Shown piece after piece: positions 15,546-23,726 of a stretch of 64,000 nt of DNA. A program made the position numbers and the translations under genes. The notes beneath the pieces are model-generated. The model was not told where the DNA came from and did not search any database. It saw only the letters and a program-made list of their open reading frames with translations. Position 1 is the first letter of the stretch, and the number at the start of each line of letters is the position of its first letter. The stretch is taken from the NCBI GenBank assembly GCA_958348225.1, contig CATVYG010000004.1:1-64000 (forward strand). The letters are read 5' to 3'. The DNA is from an uncultured Collinsella sp. Lineage in GTDB: Bacteria > Actinomycetota > Coriobacteriia > Coriobacteriales > Coriobacteriaceae.

Positions 15546-16553
15546 ATGCTGTTCGATGTTTGGGGTAGCGATACCCTTATCCACTGGGCCGGCTGGGCCA
15601 TGGTCTTTATTGGCCTCATCGTGCTCAACGAGGTCGGCCGCCGCACTAAGCTGGGCGCGGCAATCATCTTTGGCGTGGCTCCGCTAGCCATGACCATCTA
15701 CTGCGTCGCCATCGCCATCGGCGTTTCGCAGGGCGCCGAGTGGGCGCTCACCAACCCCACCCATGTGTACCAGAACAGCTGGTTCCACTACGCCAAGGTA
15801 TACGCGGCGCTGGCCGGCTGCTGGGGCTTCATTGCCATTAAGTATCAGTGGGGCAAGATCGGCAAGGCGCATTGGTTCCGCGCATGGCCGTTTGTGATCG
15901 TCGCCATCAACATCATGATCGCCGTCGTGTCCGACTTCGAGAGCGCCTATCACTTCTTTGTCCTGGGCGAGTCCACCTGGGTCACCTCCGAAGGTGCTAC
16001 GCAGCTGGCCGGCTGGAACAACGTGTTCAACGGCATCGCCGGTATCATCAACATCTTCTGCATGACCGGTTGGTGGAGCGTCTACGCCTCCGAGGATCAG
16101 ACCGATATGCTGTGGCCCGACATGACCTGGGTCTACATCATCGCCTACGATATCTGGAACTTCTGCTACACCTACAACTGCCTGCCCACCCACTCCTGGT
16201 TCTGCGGCTTTGCGCTGCTGCTGGCGCCCACCGTCGCCGCCTTTATCTGGAACAAGGGCGGCTGGATCCAGAACCGCGCCTTTACGCTGGCCATTTGGTG
16301 CATGTTTGCCCAGGTGTTCCCGTACTTCCAGGAGGAGTCCATCTTTGTGACCCACTCCACGCTCGACCCCGGCGCCGCCACCGCGGTCTCGATTGCCGCG
16401 CTGATCGCCAACGTCGCCGCGATCATCTACATCGCCTATCGCGCCAAGAAGCTCGGCCGCAATCCCTACAAGCAGGATGTCTTTGAGGGCACCAGCGATT
16501 GGGAGAAGGCTACCGCTCGCCGCGCCAAGGTTGATTACGCGCACGCCGAGTAA
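15546..16553 (+). CDS. Polytopic membrane protein, DUF5692-like
   Basis: A 335-residue protein with about nine hydrophobic helices and many Trp residues (WNNVFNGIAGIINIFCMTGW, YIIAYDIWNFCYTYNCLPTH). A ribosome site (AAAGGAGAGCAGC) precedes ATG 15546. I associate it with the DUF5692 family seen in Coriobacteriia, from memory and not from a search; no transport or enzyme function is established. It follows the TetR gene, so the regulator's operon and the divergent flavoprotein may form one response unit. Confidence 0.7.
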   Translation: MLFDVWGSDTLIHWAGWAMVFIGLIVLNEVGRRTKLGAAIIFGVAPLAMTIYCVAIAIGVSQGAEWALTNPTHVYQNSWFHYAKVYAALAGCWGFIAIKYQWGKIGKAHWFRAWPFVIVAINIMIAVVSDFESAYHFFVLGESTWVTSEGATQLAGWNNVFNGIAGIINIFCMTGWWSVYASEDQTDMLWPDMTWVYIIAYDIWNFCYTYNCLPTHSWFCGFALLLAPTVAAFIWNKGGWIQNRAFTLAIWCMFAQVFPYFQEESIFVTHSTLDPGAATAVSIAALIANVAAIIYIAYRAKKLGRNPYKQDVFEGTSDWEKATARRAKVDYAHAE

Positions 16554-16620
16554 CGTGTTTATTCCGTCCACATTTGGATGTAGGCAAACTTAGCCGATGC
16601 CGCAATCGCGCGTCATGCGC

Positions 16621-16659
16621 AGCCCCGGAAAGCAATTCGCCCGCTTTCCGGGGCTTTTT
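16621..16659 (+). terminator. Intrinsic terminator after the DUF5692-like gene
   Basis: Perfect 13-bp stem AGCCCCGGAAAGC/GCTTTCCGGGGCT with a nine-base loop, followed by TTTTTG, 67 bp after the stop codon. Confidence 0.92.
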
Positions 16660-16790
16660 GTTGTTGCGCGCATTCACGCACATATGCAAAACCTCTCTCA
16701 CAGATAAAATCAGATTTCCAACCGCCTGACAGCTCTATGTGACCCCAATTTTGGGTACATTGTTGTCCCGATATTGAGCTTGGGGGATGT

Positions 16791-18287
16791 ATGAATGATG
16801 AGACGATGGGCCAAGAGGATGCGGCCCAAGATGCAGAAGCGTGTGCCGAAGCCCTGAAGAGCCTAGACCGGATTTCACTTAATGAGATTGCGTTTGACGA
16901 TTCGGGCGTTGATGTGCAGGATGAGTCGGAAGCCGAGGCGCAGTCCGATGATCAGGATGCAGACGACGTTGAGCCTGCCGAAGATGGGGCAGATCACGAA
17001 GACACCGAATGCGAGGCCGACGACCAGCCCGAATCCGACACGAGCGAGGAAACCATCTTGCTCGACAGCTTGCCGGCCGAAGATTCGCTGACCCGCGAGC
17101 TTCCCGGCCTGGGCTCTGCGCCTGCCGTGGACGAGACCATCGCCATGGGCGATATCCCCCTACCGTCCGTTCCCTCGGCACGCGAGGCCGAGGTTCGCCA
17201 TCGCAAGATGTCGCCCAAGCGCCGCAATCTGATGGTCGCCGGTGTCGTGGCCGTCGCGCTCGTCGCCGGCGGCGCAGGCTATGCCGCCTGGAACGGATAT
17301 CAGCAAGAGCAGGCTGCCGCTGTCGCCGCCAATGCCCACACGATGATGTCAGTGCAGATTGGCGTGCATGCCGCGGGCCTCGACTGCTCCACCGGCTCCA
17401 AGATTCCCGTACAGGTAAGCGGTCAGGACGCTGATGGCTCCTCCGTGAGCGAAACGCTCTATGTTGACGAGCACGGCCGCGGCATCAAACTGCTGCCCGG
17501 CGATTACACGCTCTCCATCGCCGCCTCCCCCATCGCGGCCGACGGCACCATCTATACCGTCCCGGCCACCAAGACGCAGGTCACCGTTAAGAGCGATGGA
17601 CAGGATTTAAGTGCCCAGGCTACCTTTAAGCTCAAGGTGCCTTCAGCCGACACGGTAACCGACGACCAGATCGATGCCGCCGCCAAGTATGCCGAGGAGG
17701 GAGGCGCGAGCTCCGCCGCCACCGCCAAGGTGCTCCAGCAGGCGGCAACCGCGCGGCGCGACGCCGCCGTCAATGCCGTGAGCGCGCAAAAGGCACAGGC
17801 GGCCCATGATGCCGACGCCCGTCACAAGGCAACCGACCTCTACCAGCTCGATACCCCCGTCGAGTGGTACGGCAAGGTCGAGACTTGGCAAAATGGCAGC
17901 ACGCTATGCATCTATCTTGCCGGCGACAGCGATACACCGATCGTGACGCTCGTCGCGGTGCGCGAAGGCGAGAGCTTTACGCCCGATGAGGGCGATACGG
18001 TTTTGGGTGCGGCCAATCTAGGCAACGGTTATACCGTCTACGCCAGCGGCCCCGTCTATCCGTACGTGGTGCCCCAGACCATCAACGGACGGACGCAGAA
18101 TCCCGTGTCAACCTACCCCATGGACACGGCCATTGAGCTTGTCGAGCTTACGACCGGCAACCGCTACACCTATAGCCAGATCAAGAACGTGCTGGTCGGC
18201 AAAGACGGCAAAGCCGACGCCGCGACCAAACTCGAGACCGACTACCTCGCGCAGATCCTGCTGCCGAGCATCAAAGCCCAGGACTAG
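16791..18287 (+). CDS. Single-pass membrane protein with acidic cytoplasmic domain
   Basis: A 498-residue protein of unrecognised family. Residues 1-140 are strongly acidic and probably disordered. A basic stretch (RHRKMSPKRRN) precedes one transmembrane helix (LMVAGVVAVALVAGGAGYAA), so the N-terminus should be inside and the rest outside. The outer part has a beta-rich segment (IPVQVSGQDADGSSVSETLY, LLPGDYTLSIAASPI), an alanine-rich helical stretch and a C-terminal domain. ATG 16791 follows GGGGGA closely. Its last four bases overlap the convergent small gene. No catalytic motif seen. Confidence 0.75.
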   Translation: MNDETMGQEDAAQDAEACAEALKSLDRISLNEIAFDDSGVDVQDESEAEAQSDDQDADDVEPAEDGADHEDTECEADDQPESDTSEETILLDSLPAEDSLTRELPGLGSAPAVDETIAMGDIPLPSVPSAREAEVRHRKMSPKRRNLMVAGVVAVALVAGGAGYAAWNGYQQEQAAAVAANAHTMMSVQIGVHAAGLDCSTGSKIPVQVSGQDADGSSVSETLYVDEHGRGIKLLPGDYTLSIAASPIAADGTIYTVPATKTQVTVKSDGQDLSAQATFKLKVPSADTVTDDQIDAAAKYAEEGGASSAATAKVLQQAATARRDAAVNAVSAQKAQAAHDADARHKATDLYQLDTPVEWYGKVETWQNGSTLCIYLAGDSDTPIVTLVAVREGESFTPDEGDTVLGAANLGNGYTVYASGPVYPYVVPQTINGRTQNPVSTYPMDTAIELVELTTGNRYTYSQIKNVLVGKDGKADAATKLETDYLAQILLPSIKAQD

Positions 18288-18478
18288 CGCCAGGGGTCGG
18301 CTTCGAACATCGGCTCGCGCTCGAGGCGGCGATCGCTGTAGGGATCGTAACCGTCATCGTCCTCGTTCTCGGCACGGATGTAGGGGTCGCGCGGCTTGGG
18401 TGCCGGTTTCGGCGCGGGCTTTGGTGCGGCGGACGCTATCTCAGCCGCCGGTGCGTTCGTCTTGTTCTCGTCTTTCAT
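18284..18478 (-). CDS. Small Ala/Pro-Lys repeat protein, unknown function
   Basis: A 64-residue protein from ATG 18478 (MKDENKTNAP) with AAGGAG eight bases upstream; the frame opens at 18550. It contains three APKPAPKP-type repeats and an acidic, Tyr-containing tail (DDDGYDPYSDRR) ending EADPWR. It overlaps the 3' end of the convergent membrane-protein gene by four bases and lies downstream of the clpB terminator. The ribosome site is the main support for its being a gene. Confidence 0.6.
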   Translation of the reverse strand: MKDENKTNAPAAEIASAAPKPAPKPAPKPRDPYIRAENEDDDGYDPYSDRRLEREPMFEADPWR

Positions 18479-18533
18479 CTGCGTATCTCCTTGCCGTGCA
18501 ATTGTGTTCAACACCATCGATTGTCGCACGAAA

Positions 18534-18567
18534 AAGGGCGGCGGACCCAATTGGATCCGCCGCCCTT
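18534..18567 (-). terminator. Terminator downstream of clpB
   Basis: A 14-15 bp stem (AAGGGCGGCGGA arm) with an AATT loop and one G-T pair, followed on the - strand by TTTCG, 45 bp after the clpB stop codon. Confidence 0.85.
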
Positions 18568-18611
18568 GGCGTTTAGAGACGGCTAGTAGTTTTTAAGGCA
18601 TGGCCCAAAAT

Positions 18612-21239
18612 CTACTCGGCGTCGGGGACCTCGTAGGTGGCCGCCGGCGTGTTGTCGCACACGACGGTAAAGCCGCCGTCCTTGTCGACATCGACCGTCA
18701 CCTGATCGCCCTCGCGCACCGTACCGTCGATGATGGCGGCCGCGATGGCATCCACGACCTCGCGTTGCACCAGACGCTTGAGCGGACGGGCGCCAAAGAC
18801 CGGATCCAGGCCGCCCACGGCGAGCATCTGCTTGGCCGCCGGGGTGATGGCAAGCGTCATGCGCTCCTTGGCCAGACGCGCGCGGACGTCGGCGAGCTGA
18901 ATGTCGACGATCTTCTCGATCTGCGCCATGCCGAGCGGATGGAACACCACGATATCGTCGATACGGTTGAGGAACTCGGGGCGGAAGGTCTGAGCCATGG
19001 CCGCGTCGACCTGATGGCGCATCTCCTCCTCGTCCTTGCCGGAAAGCTCGGCGATAGCCTTGGAGCCCACATTAGACGTCATGATAATGATCGTGTTCTT
19101 GAAGGACACCTGGCGACCCTGACCGTCGGTCAGACGGCCGTCGTCAAGCACCTGTAGTAGCACGTTGAAGACATCCGGATGGGCCTTCTCCATCTCGTCG
19201 AGCAAGATCACGGAGTAGGGCCTGCGGCGCACGGCCTCGGTGAGCTGGCCGCCCTCGTCGTAGCCCACGTATCCCGGGGGCGCACCGATCAGACGCTGGA
19301 CGCTGAACTTCTCCATGTACTCGGACATGTCGATACGCACGAGCGCGCGCTCGTCATCGAACAGGCACTCGGCCAGCGCCTTGGCGAGCTCGGTCTTGCC
19401 CACGCCGGTGGGGCCCAGGAAGAAGAAGCTGCCGATGGGCTTGTCCGGATCGGAGAGGCCCGCACGGCTGCGGCGCACAGCTGCGGCGACAGCGGAGACG
19501 GCCTCGTCTTGGCCGATGACGCGCTTATGTAGCTCGCCCTCCAGGCCCTTGAGCTTGTCGAGCTCGCCCTGCATCATCTTGGACACGGGCACGCCGGTCC
19601 AAGCGCTCACGACCTCAGCGATCTCATCGGAGGTCACCTGCTCATTGAGGCCCTCGCCGTCCTGCTGCTTTTGCGCCTCGAGCGCGGCCTCGGAATCCTG
19701 AATCTGCTGCTGCAGGCCCGGGATCACGGAGTAGCGCAGCTCGGACGCACGACCCAAATCGCCGTTGCGCGTTGCACGCTCCTCCTCGCTCTTTGCCTCG
19801 TCGAGCTTGCCCTTGAGCTCCTGCACGTGGTCGATGGCGTTCTTCTGGTTGAGCCAGCCGGCCTTTTGCACGTTGAGCTTTTCCTGGACCTCGGCAATCT
19901 CCTGGCGCAGGGCCTCCAGACGCTCCTTGGAGGCGTCGTCGGTCTCCTTCATGAGCGCCTGTTCCTCGATCTGCAGCTGAGTGAGCTGACGCGTGGTGGC
20001 GTCGATCTCGACCGGCATGCTGTCGAGTTCCATGCGCAGGCGGCTTGCGGCCTCATCGACCAGATCGATGGCCTTGTCGGGCAGGAAGCGGTCGGCGATG
20101 TAGCGATCGGAGAGGTCGGCAGCTGCCACGAGCGCGCTATCGGTGATATGCACACCGTGGAAGATCTCGTACTTCTCCTTCAGACCACGCAGGATCGAAA
20201 TGGTGTCCTCGACGGTAGGCTCGCTCACCATAACGGTCTGGAAACGACGGGCGAGCGCCGCGTCCTTCTCGATGTACTTGCGGTATTCGTCGAGCGTGGT
20301 CGCGCCGATCGCGTGCAGGTCGCCACGGGCGAGCGCCGGCTTCAGGATATTGCCGGCGTCCATGGAGCCCTCGGTGGCACCCGCGCCCACAATGGTGTGG
20401 AGCTCATCGATGAACAGGATGACCTTGCCCTCGGACTTCTGGACTTCCTTGAGTACGGCCTTCAAGCGGTCCTCGAACTCGCCACGGTACTTGGCGCCGG
20501 CGACCAGCGCGCTCATGTCGAGCTCGATGAGGTCGCGGTCGCGCAGGGTGCTCGGCACGTCGCCGGCCACGATACGCTGGGCGATGCCCTCGACGATGGC
20601 CGTCTTGCCGACGCCCGGCTCGCCGATGAGCACGGGGTTGTTCTTGGTGCGACGGGACAGGACCTGGATGGTACGGCGGATCTCGTCGGTACGGCCGATG
20701 ACCGGGTCGAGCTTGCCGGCGCGGGCGAGGTCGCAGATGTTGCGGCCGTACTGCTCCAAGGCCTCAAACTGGGTTTTGTCTTCGGCAGACGTCACGCGGT
20801 CATCGCCGCGCAGCTCCTCGTAGACCTGCTCGATGCGCTCCTTGGTGACGCCGGCATCGCGCAGCACGCGGCCCGCCTCGCCCTTGTCCTCGGCAAGTGC
20901 CATCAGCAGATGCTCGGTCACCACAAAGCTGTCGCCCATCTTGGTGGCCTTCTTCTCGGCCTTTTCGATGACGCGGACGAGCTCGTTGGACAGGCCCATC
21001 TGCTGGCCCTCGCCCGAAACCTTGGGCGCGTGGTCGATGGCATCCTGTGTGGAGCGTGCGAGCTGAGCCGGGTCGGCACCAATGCGCTCGATGATCACGG
21101 AGATATTGCGCTCGCCGGCACCGAGCAGGGCAGACAGCAGATGAATCGGCTCCACCGCGCCGGCCTGCGCATCGGCAGCCGTGCTCATGGCGGTCTGCAG
21201 CGCCTCGCGCGACGTCATTGCTAGCTTATCGATTCTCAT
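18612..21239 (-). CDS. clpB: ATP-dependent disaggregase ClpB
   Basis: An 875-residue AAA+ chaperone that pulls proteins out of aggregates with DnaK/DnaJ/GrpE. It has the Clp N domain, NBD1 with Walker A GEPGVGKT (about residue 210), the middle coiled coil that distinguishes ClpB from ClpA/C (about 410-530), and NBD2 with GPTGVGKT (about 610). The length is typical. It starts at ATG 21239 with GAGAGGTG upstream. A 27-bp palindrome 90 bp upstream is shared with the dnaK promoter region, so HspR control is likely. Confidence 0.97.
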   Translation of the reverse strand: MRIDKLAMTSREALQTAMSTAADAQAGAVEPIHLLSALLGAGERNISVIIERIGADPAQLARSTQDAIDHAPKVSGEGQQMGLSNELVRVIEKAEKKATKMGDSFVVTEHLLMALAEDKGEAGRVLRDAGVTKERIEQVYEELRGDDRVTSAEDKTQFEALEQYGRNICDLARAGKLDPVIGRTDEIRRTIQVLSRRTKNNPVLIGEPGVGKTAIVEGIAQRIVAGDVPSTLRDRDLIELDMSALVAGAKYRGEFEDRLKAVLKEVQKSEGKVILFIDELHTIVGAGATEGSMDAGNILKPALARGDLHAIGATTLDEYRKYIEKDAALARRFQTVMVSEPTVEDTISILRGLKEKYEIFHGVHITDSALVAAADLSDRYIADRFLPDKAIDLVDEAASRLRMELDSMPVEIDATTRQLTQLQIEEQALMKETDDASKERLEALRQEIAEVQEKLNVQKAGWLNQKNAIDHVQELKGKLDEAKSEEERATRNGDLGRASELRYSVIPGLQQQIQDSEAALEAQKQQDGEGLNEQVTSDEIAEVVSAWTGVPVSKMMQGELDKLKGLEGELHKRVIGQDEAVSAVAAAVRRSRAGLSDPDKPIGSFFFLGPTGVGKTELAKALAECLFDDERALVRIDMSEYMEKFSVQRLIGAPPGYVGYDEGGQLTEAVRRRPYSVILLDEMEKAHPDVFNVLLQVLDDGRLTDGQGRQVSFKNTIIIMTSNVGSKAIAELSGKDEEEMRHQVDAAMAQTFRPEFLNRIDDIVVFHPLGMAQIEKIVDIQLADVRARLAKERMTLAITPAAKQMLAVGGLDPVFGARPLKRLVQREVVDAIAAAIIDGTVREGDQVTVDVDKDGGFTVVCDNTPAATYEVPDAE

Positions 21240-21328
21240 GGAATCACCTCTCTTGGGGTGGCCGCCCTACGGGGCGGCTTCACGTTGTTCGAGAAGTATT
21301 GTTGCCAGCTTTGCGCGATCTTATACAC

Positions 21329-21355
21329 AAATCTAAGTCTCTATATATAAGATTT
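21329..21355. promoter_or_regulatory. Heat-shock operator-like palindrome upstream of clpB
   Basis: Outer half-sites AAATCT and AGATTT start 21 bp apart. 22 of 27 bases, including the first 11 and last 11, are identical to 30908-30934 upstream of dnaK; only the five central bases differ. Probably an HspR site of HAIR type, though it is not the canonical CTTGAGT-N7-ACTCAAG. Confidence 0.75.
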
Positions 21356-21419
21356 TCTGAGTGATTAAGTGATAGGGAGCAGGCACGCTCACCCGCTGCG
21401 GCCTCGTCCCCTCACTATC

Positions 21420-21678
21420 TCAATCTGTAACATCTATCGACCGTTTCCGGCTCCAGATGTTACAGATCGAGACGAATTGTTCAGCGGCACCCGTTTGTCT
21501 CAATCTGTAACATCTAATCGGCAAATAGAGCCCTATCTGTTACAAATCGAGACGAACAGAAGACACCCGAATCGAAAATCTAAATCTGTAACACCAGGCC
21601 CACTTTTAGCAGCCAAGATGTTACAAGTCGAGACAAACCGAGAACCACCACAAAGGCGCCTGTCCCCTTTGTGGTGGT
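21420..21678. repeat. Array of hairpin repeats, left of the two-gene cassette
   Basis: Three hairpins built from AATCTGTAACAYC and its complement GATGTTACAGATT (about 21420-21473, 21493-21557, 21582-21636), each bounded by GTCTC/GAGAC-like ends, then a fourth with arms ACCACCACAAAGG/CCTTTGTGGTGGT (21644-21656/21666-21678). The same two hairpin types recur at 22448-22482 and 23313-23547. Confidence 0.8.
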
Positions 21679-21686
21679 CGCGGTCT

Positions 21687-22358
21687 CTACTCCTTCGCCG
21701 AACCCGTACTTCCCGATTCGACGGTCCAGGGCATCTCATCCTCGAACAGCCATGTACGGGCAGACCCACTATCGCGTGCAGTCTGCGGGTCAGGCAAGCA
21801 GGTCTGTTTATAGGCATCTTGGATACACTGACCCATAAAATCGTTGAGCTCGGTCTGGTCGCCCTCCATGACATAGGCGACATCGCCGTCCATGATGTAG
21901 ATGCCCGGACCCTCATTGCCCTCGTAGCCCGGATCGTACGAGACATCACATAACTTTGCGCCGTTTGCAGTGTCCAGCTCGATGGAAGAGTGGCATCCGC
22001 CAACCATGTCGTTCGCTTTTGCCCGATAGGACGCATATCCGTACCAACGCTTAAATGTTTTGCCCTTGAGTAGCTCGGACGCCCTATCGATCAGGCTTGT
22101 ATCCGTGGTATAGCGCATGGCCCCAAGCTGAATACGCGGATAATTGCTAATACCCAGCACAGCCGGCTGCTCATCAAAATCAACGGTAATGGTCTCGGGC
22201 TTGTCGTCGCCGGTCAGAAGTTCGACAGATTGAGTCACAGGCTTGACCACCGGCTCCGTCACCGCAGCAGGTAGAAATGCCATACCGACAGCGCCCGCGC
22301 CAACCACAGCGATCGCAAGCGCCAAGACAATCAATCCAATACGGGCAGAACGGCTCAC
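21687..22358 (-). CDS. Membrane-anchored protein of unknown function
   Basis: About 223 residues from GTG 22358 (MSRSARIGLI) behind a GGGGTG site; the frame opens at 22397. One N-terminal hydrophobic helix (LIVLALAIAVVGAGAVGMAF) anchors an extracellular domain with paired Cys (CHSSIEL, LCDVSYDPGYEG, CIQDAYKQTC). No recognised motif. Divergent from a second membrane protein at 22593 and enclosed by hairpin arrays on both sides. Confidence 0.65.
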   Translation of the reverse strand: MSRSARIGLIVLALAIAVVGAGAVGMAFLPAAVTEPVVKPVTQSVELLTGDDKPETITVDFDEQPAVLGISNYPRIQLGAMRYTTDTSLIDRASELLKGKTFKRWYGYASYRAKANDMVGGCHSSIELDTANGAKLCDVSYDPGYEGNEGPGIYIMDGDVAYVMEGDQTELNDFMGQCIQDAYKQTCLPDPQTARDSGSARTWLFEDEMPWTVESGSTGSAKE

Positions 22359-22447
22359 GGCAAAACACCCCACAATGCAAACCTTCGCCACCTGCACTAA
22401 TGATACTGCCAGCTAACACTATTACCAAAAGAAGCCGCGTGCTCCTC

Positions 22448-22482
22448 ACCACCACAAGGGGGACAGGCACCCTTGTGGTGGT
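22448..22482. repeat. ACCACCACAAGGG hairpin between divergent genes
   Basis: Perfect 13-bp arms (22448-22460/22470-22482) with loop GGACAGGCA. Same family as the hairpins at 21644-21678 and 23313-23347. Confidence 0.8.
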
Positions 22483-22592
22483 TTTCGACGCTAACGGTCG
22501 ACCATCTCGCGCCATGAGATTAAACTTGAATTGTTCTCTGAACATATCCATTTCTGCCTATCCTCAACAGATCTTTGTCTCGAGGAGCGCAT

Positions 22593-23261
22593 ATGAAGCC
22601 GTCTCATTCCACCGGCCGCAACGTCATCGCCATTCTCGCCATACCCATCGTGATGCTCTTCCTTATCGTCATCACGCCCTTTTCTTTTGGTATCGCCTCG
22701 CCCTTCGATCTTTGCGGGATGATCGACGCCGGCTCGCGTGCCACCTCGCTCTCCTTTGTCTGCCGTGGCGTGTTCTACGAATATGCAATTCCCACCGGAA
22801 GTTGGCAGTCCAAGTTACCGTTGCTCGGCAAGGTCGACGGATGCTCCCCCTATTTCTGCCTTGAACCTCAGGCGCTAAACTATCTGATCGACGACCAGCC
22901 ACTCGACTCCATCACCCTCGCCTACGACTACGCACCAAACACCGATGAGCGCCACATGAACCAAGTCCTCGACAAGCTGCTTGGACAGTGCGGGCTCACC
23001 GCGGAAGCCGGTCGAACCATCTATAGCAACCGGAAATTAAAGCGAACAGAACTCCGCCGTGTCGGAAAAATCAAAGGGCGAAACGGGGCCGCCTACTGGG
23101 ATGCCTGGGCAACACGCGACAAGGGCGAATTCGGACACAGCACCTATATGGTCACTGTCTACACCAAAGACGGAATTAAGGACAATGTTGACGATTTCGC
23201 GTCATCCAAACTCGGCATCCCCAAAACAACCAAGCCCGCCAGCCCAGATGAAATCCTGTAG
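22593..23261 (+). CDS. Membrane-anchored protein of unknown function
   Basis: About 222 residues, starting at ATG 22593 (MKPSHSTGRN) with GAGGAG upstream. One N-terminal transmembrane helix (VIAILAIPIVMLFLIVITPF) precedes an extracellular domain with several Cys (DLCGMIDAGS, FVCRGVFYEY, GCSPYFCLEP). Not clearly homologous to the divergent gene at 21687, though the layout (short anchor, Cys-containing ectodomain) is similar. No function can be assigned. Confidence 0.65.
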   Translation: MKPSHSTGRNVIAILAIPIVMLFLIVITPFSFGIASPFDLCGMIDAGSRATSLSFVCRGVFYEYAIPTGSWQSKLPLLGKVDGCSPYFCLEPQALNYLIDDQPLDSITLAYDYAPNTDERHMNQVLDKLLGQCGLTAEAGRTIYSNRKLKRTELRRVGKIKGRNGAAYWDAWATRDKGEFGHSTYMVTVYTKDGIKDNVDDFASSKLGIPKTTKPASPDEIL

Positions 23262-23312
23262 AGACGCTCATTAGAATGTCGTTCAGCGAGCACGGCAGCA
23301 TCGAGCTCGCCC

Positions 23313-23547
23313 ACCACCACGAAAGGGACAGGCCCCTTTGTGGTGGTTTTCGACTCTGGCACTCGACTGTCTCGATCTGTAACATCTAGCGGCTCTTTTC
23401 GATCTTAGATGTTACAGATTGAGATGAAATGATCAGCGGCGATCGTTTGTCTCAATCTGTAACACCAGGCCCACTTTTAGCGGCCAAGATGTTACAGATT
23501 AAGACAAACGGGACCACCACAAAGGTGCCTGTCCCCATTGCGGTGGT
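23313..23547. repeat. Array of hairpin repeats, right of the two-gene cassette
   Basis: ACCACCAC...GTGGTGGT hairpin (23313-23347), two AATCTGTAACA hairpins (about 23369-23425 and 23445-23510), then another ACCACCACAAAGG...GCGGTGGT hairpin (23513-23547). The order mirrors the array at 21420-21678, so the two genes are framed by the same repeat families. Confidence 0.8.
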
Positions 23548-23636
23548 CCAACAAAGAAGCCGCCCCAATAAAAAGAGGCGGCATCAAGCAAGTCTATTTT
23601 TGGCGTCCCTCAAGACCCAACGAGAACGCAGAAATG

Positions 23637-23715
23637 TAGCCCGGGGCCACCCTTTGCCGAACGCGACCCTCGCGAAGCGCGTGAGCGGGCGGGAAAGGGT
23701 AAGCCCCGGGCGGAC
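23637..23715 (-). terminator. Large hairpin downstream of the hydratase gene
   Basis: GCCCGGGGC...ACCCTTT pairs with AAAGGGT...GCCCCGGGC around a long GC-rich loop. It ends 12 bp from the stop codon of the - strand hydratase and probably terminates it, although the T-run is weak. Confidence 0.55.
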
Positions 23716-23726
23716 AATTAAGTGCG

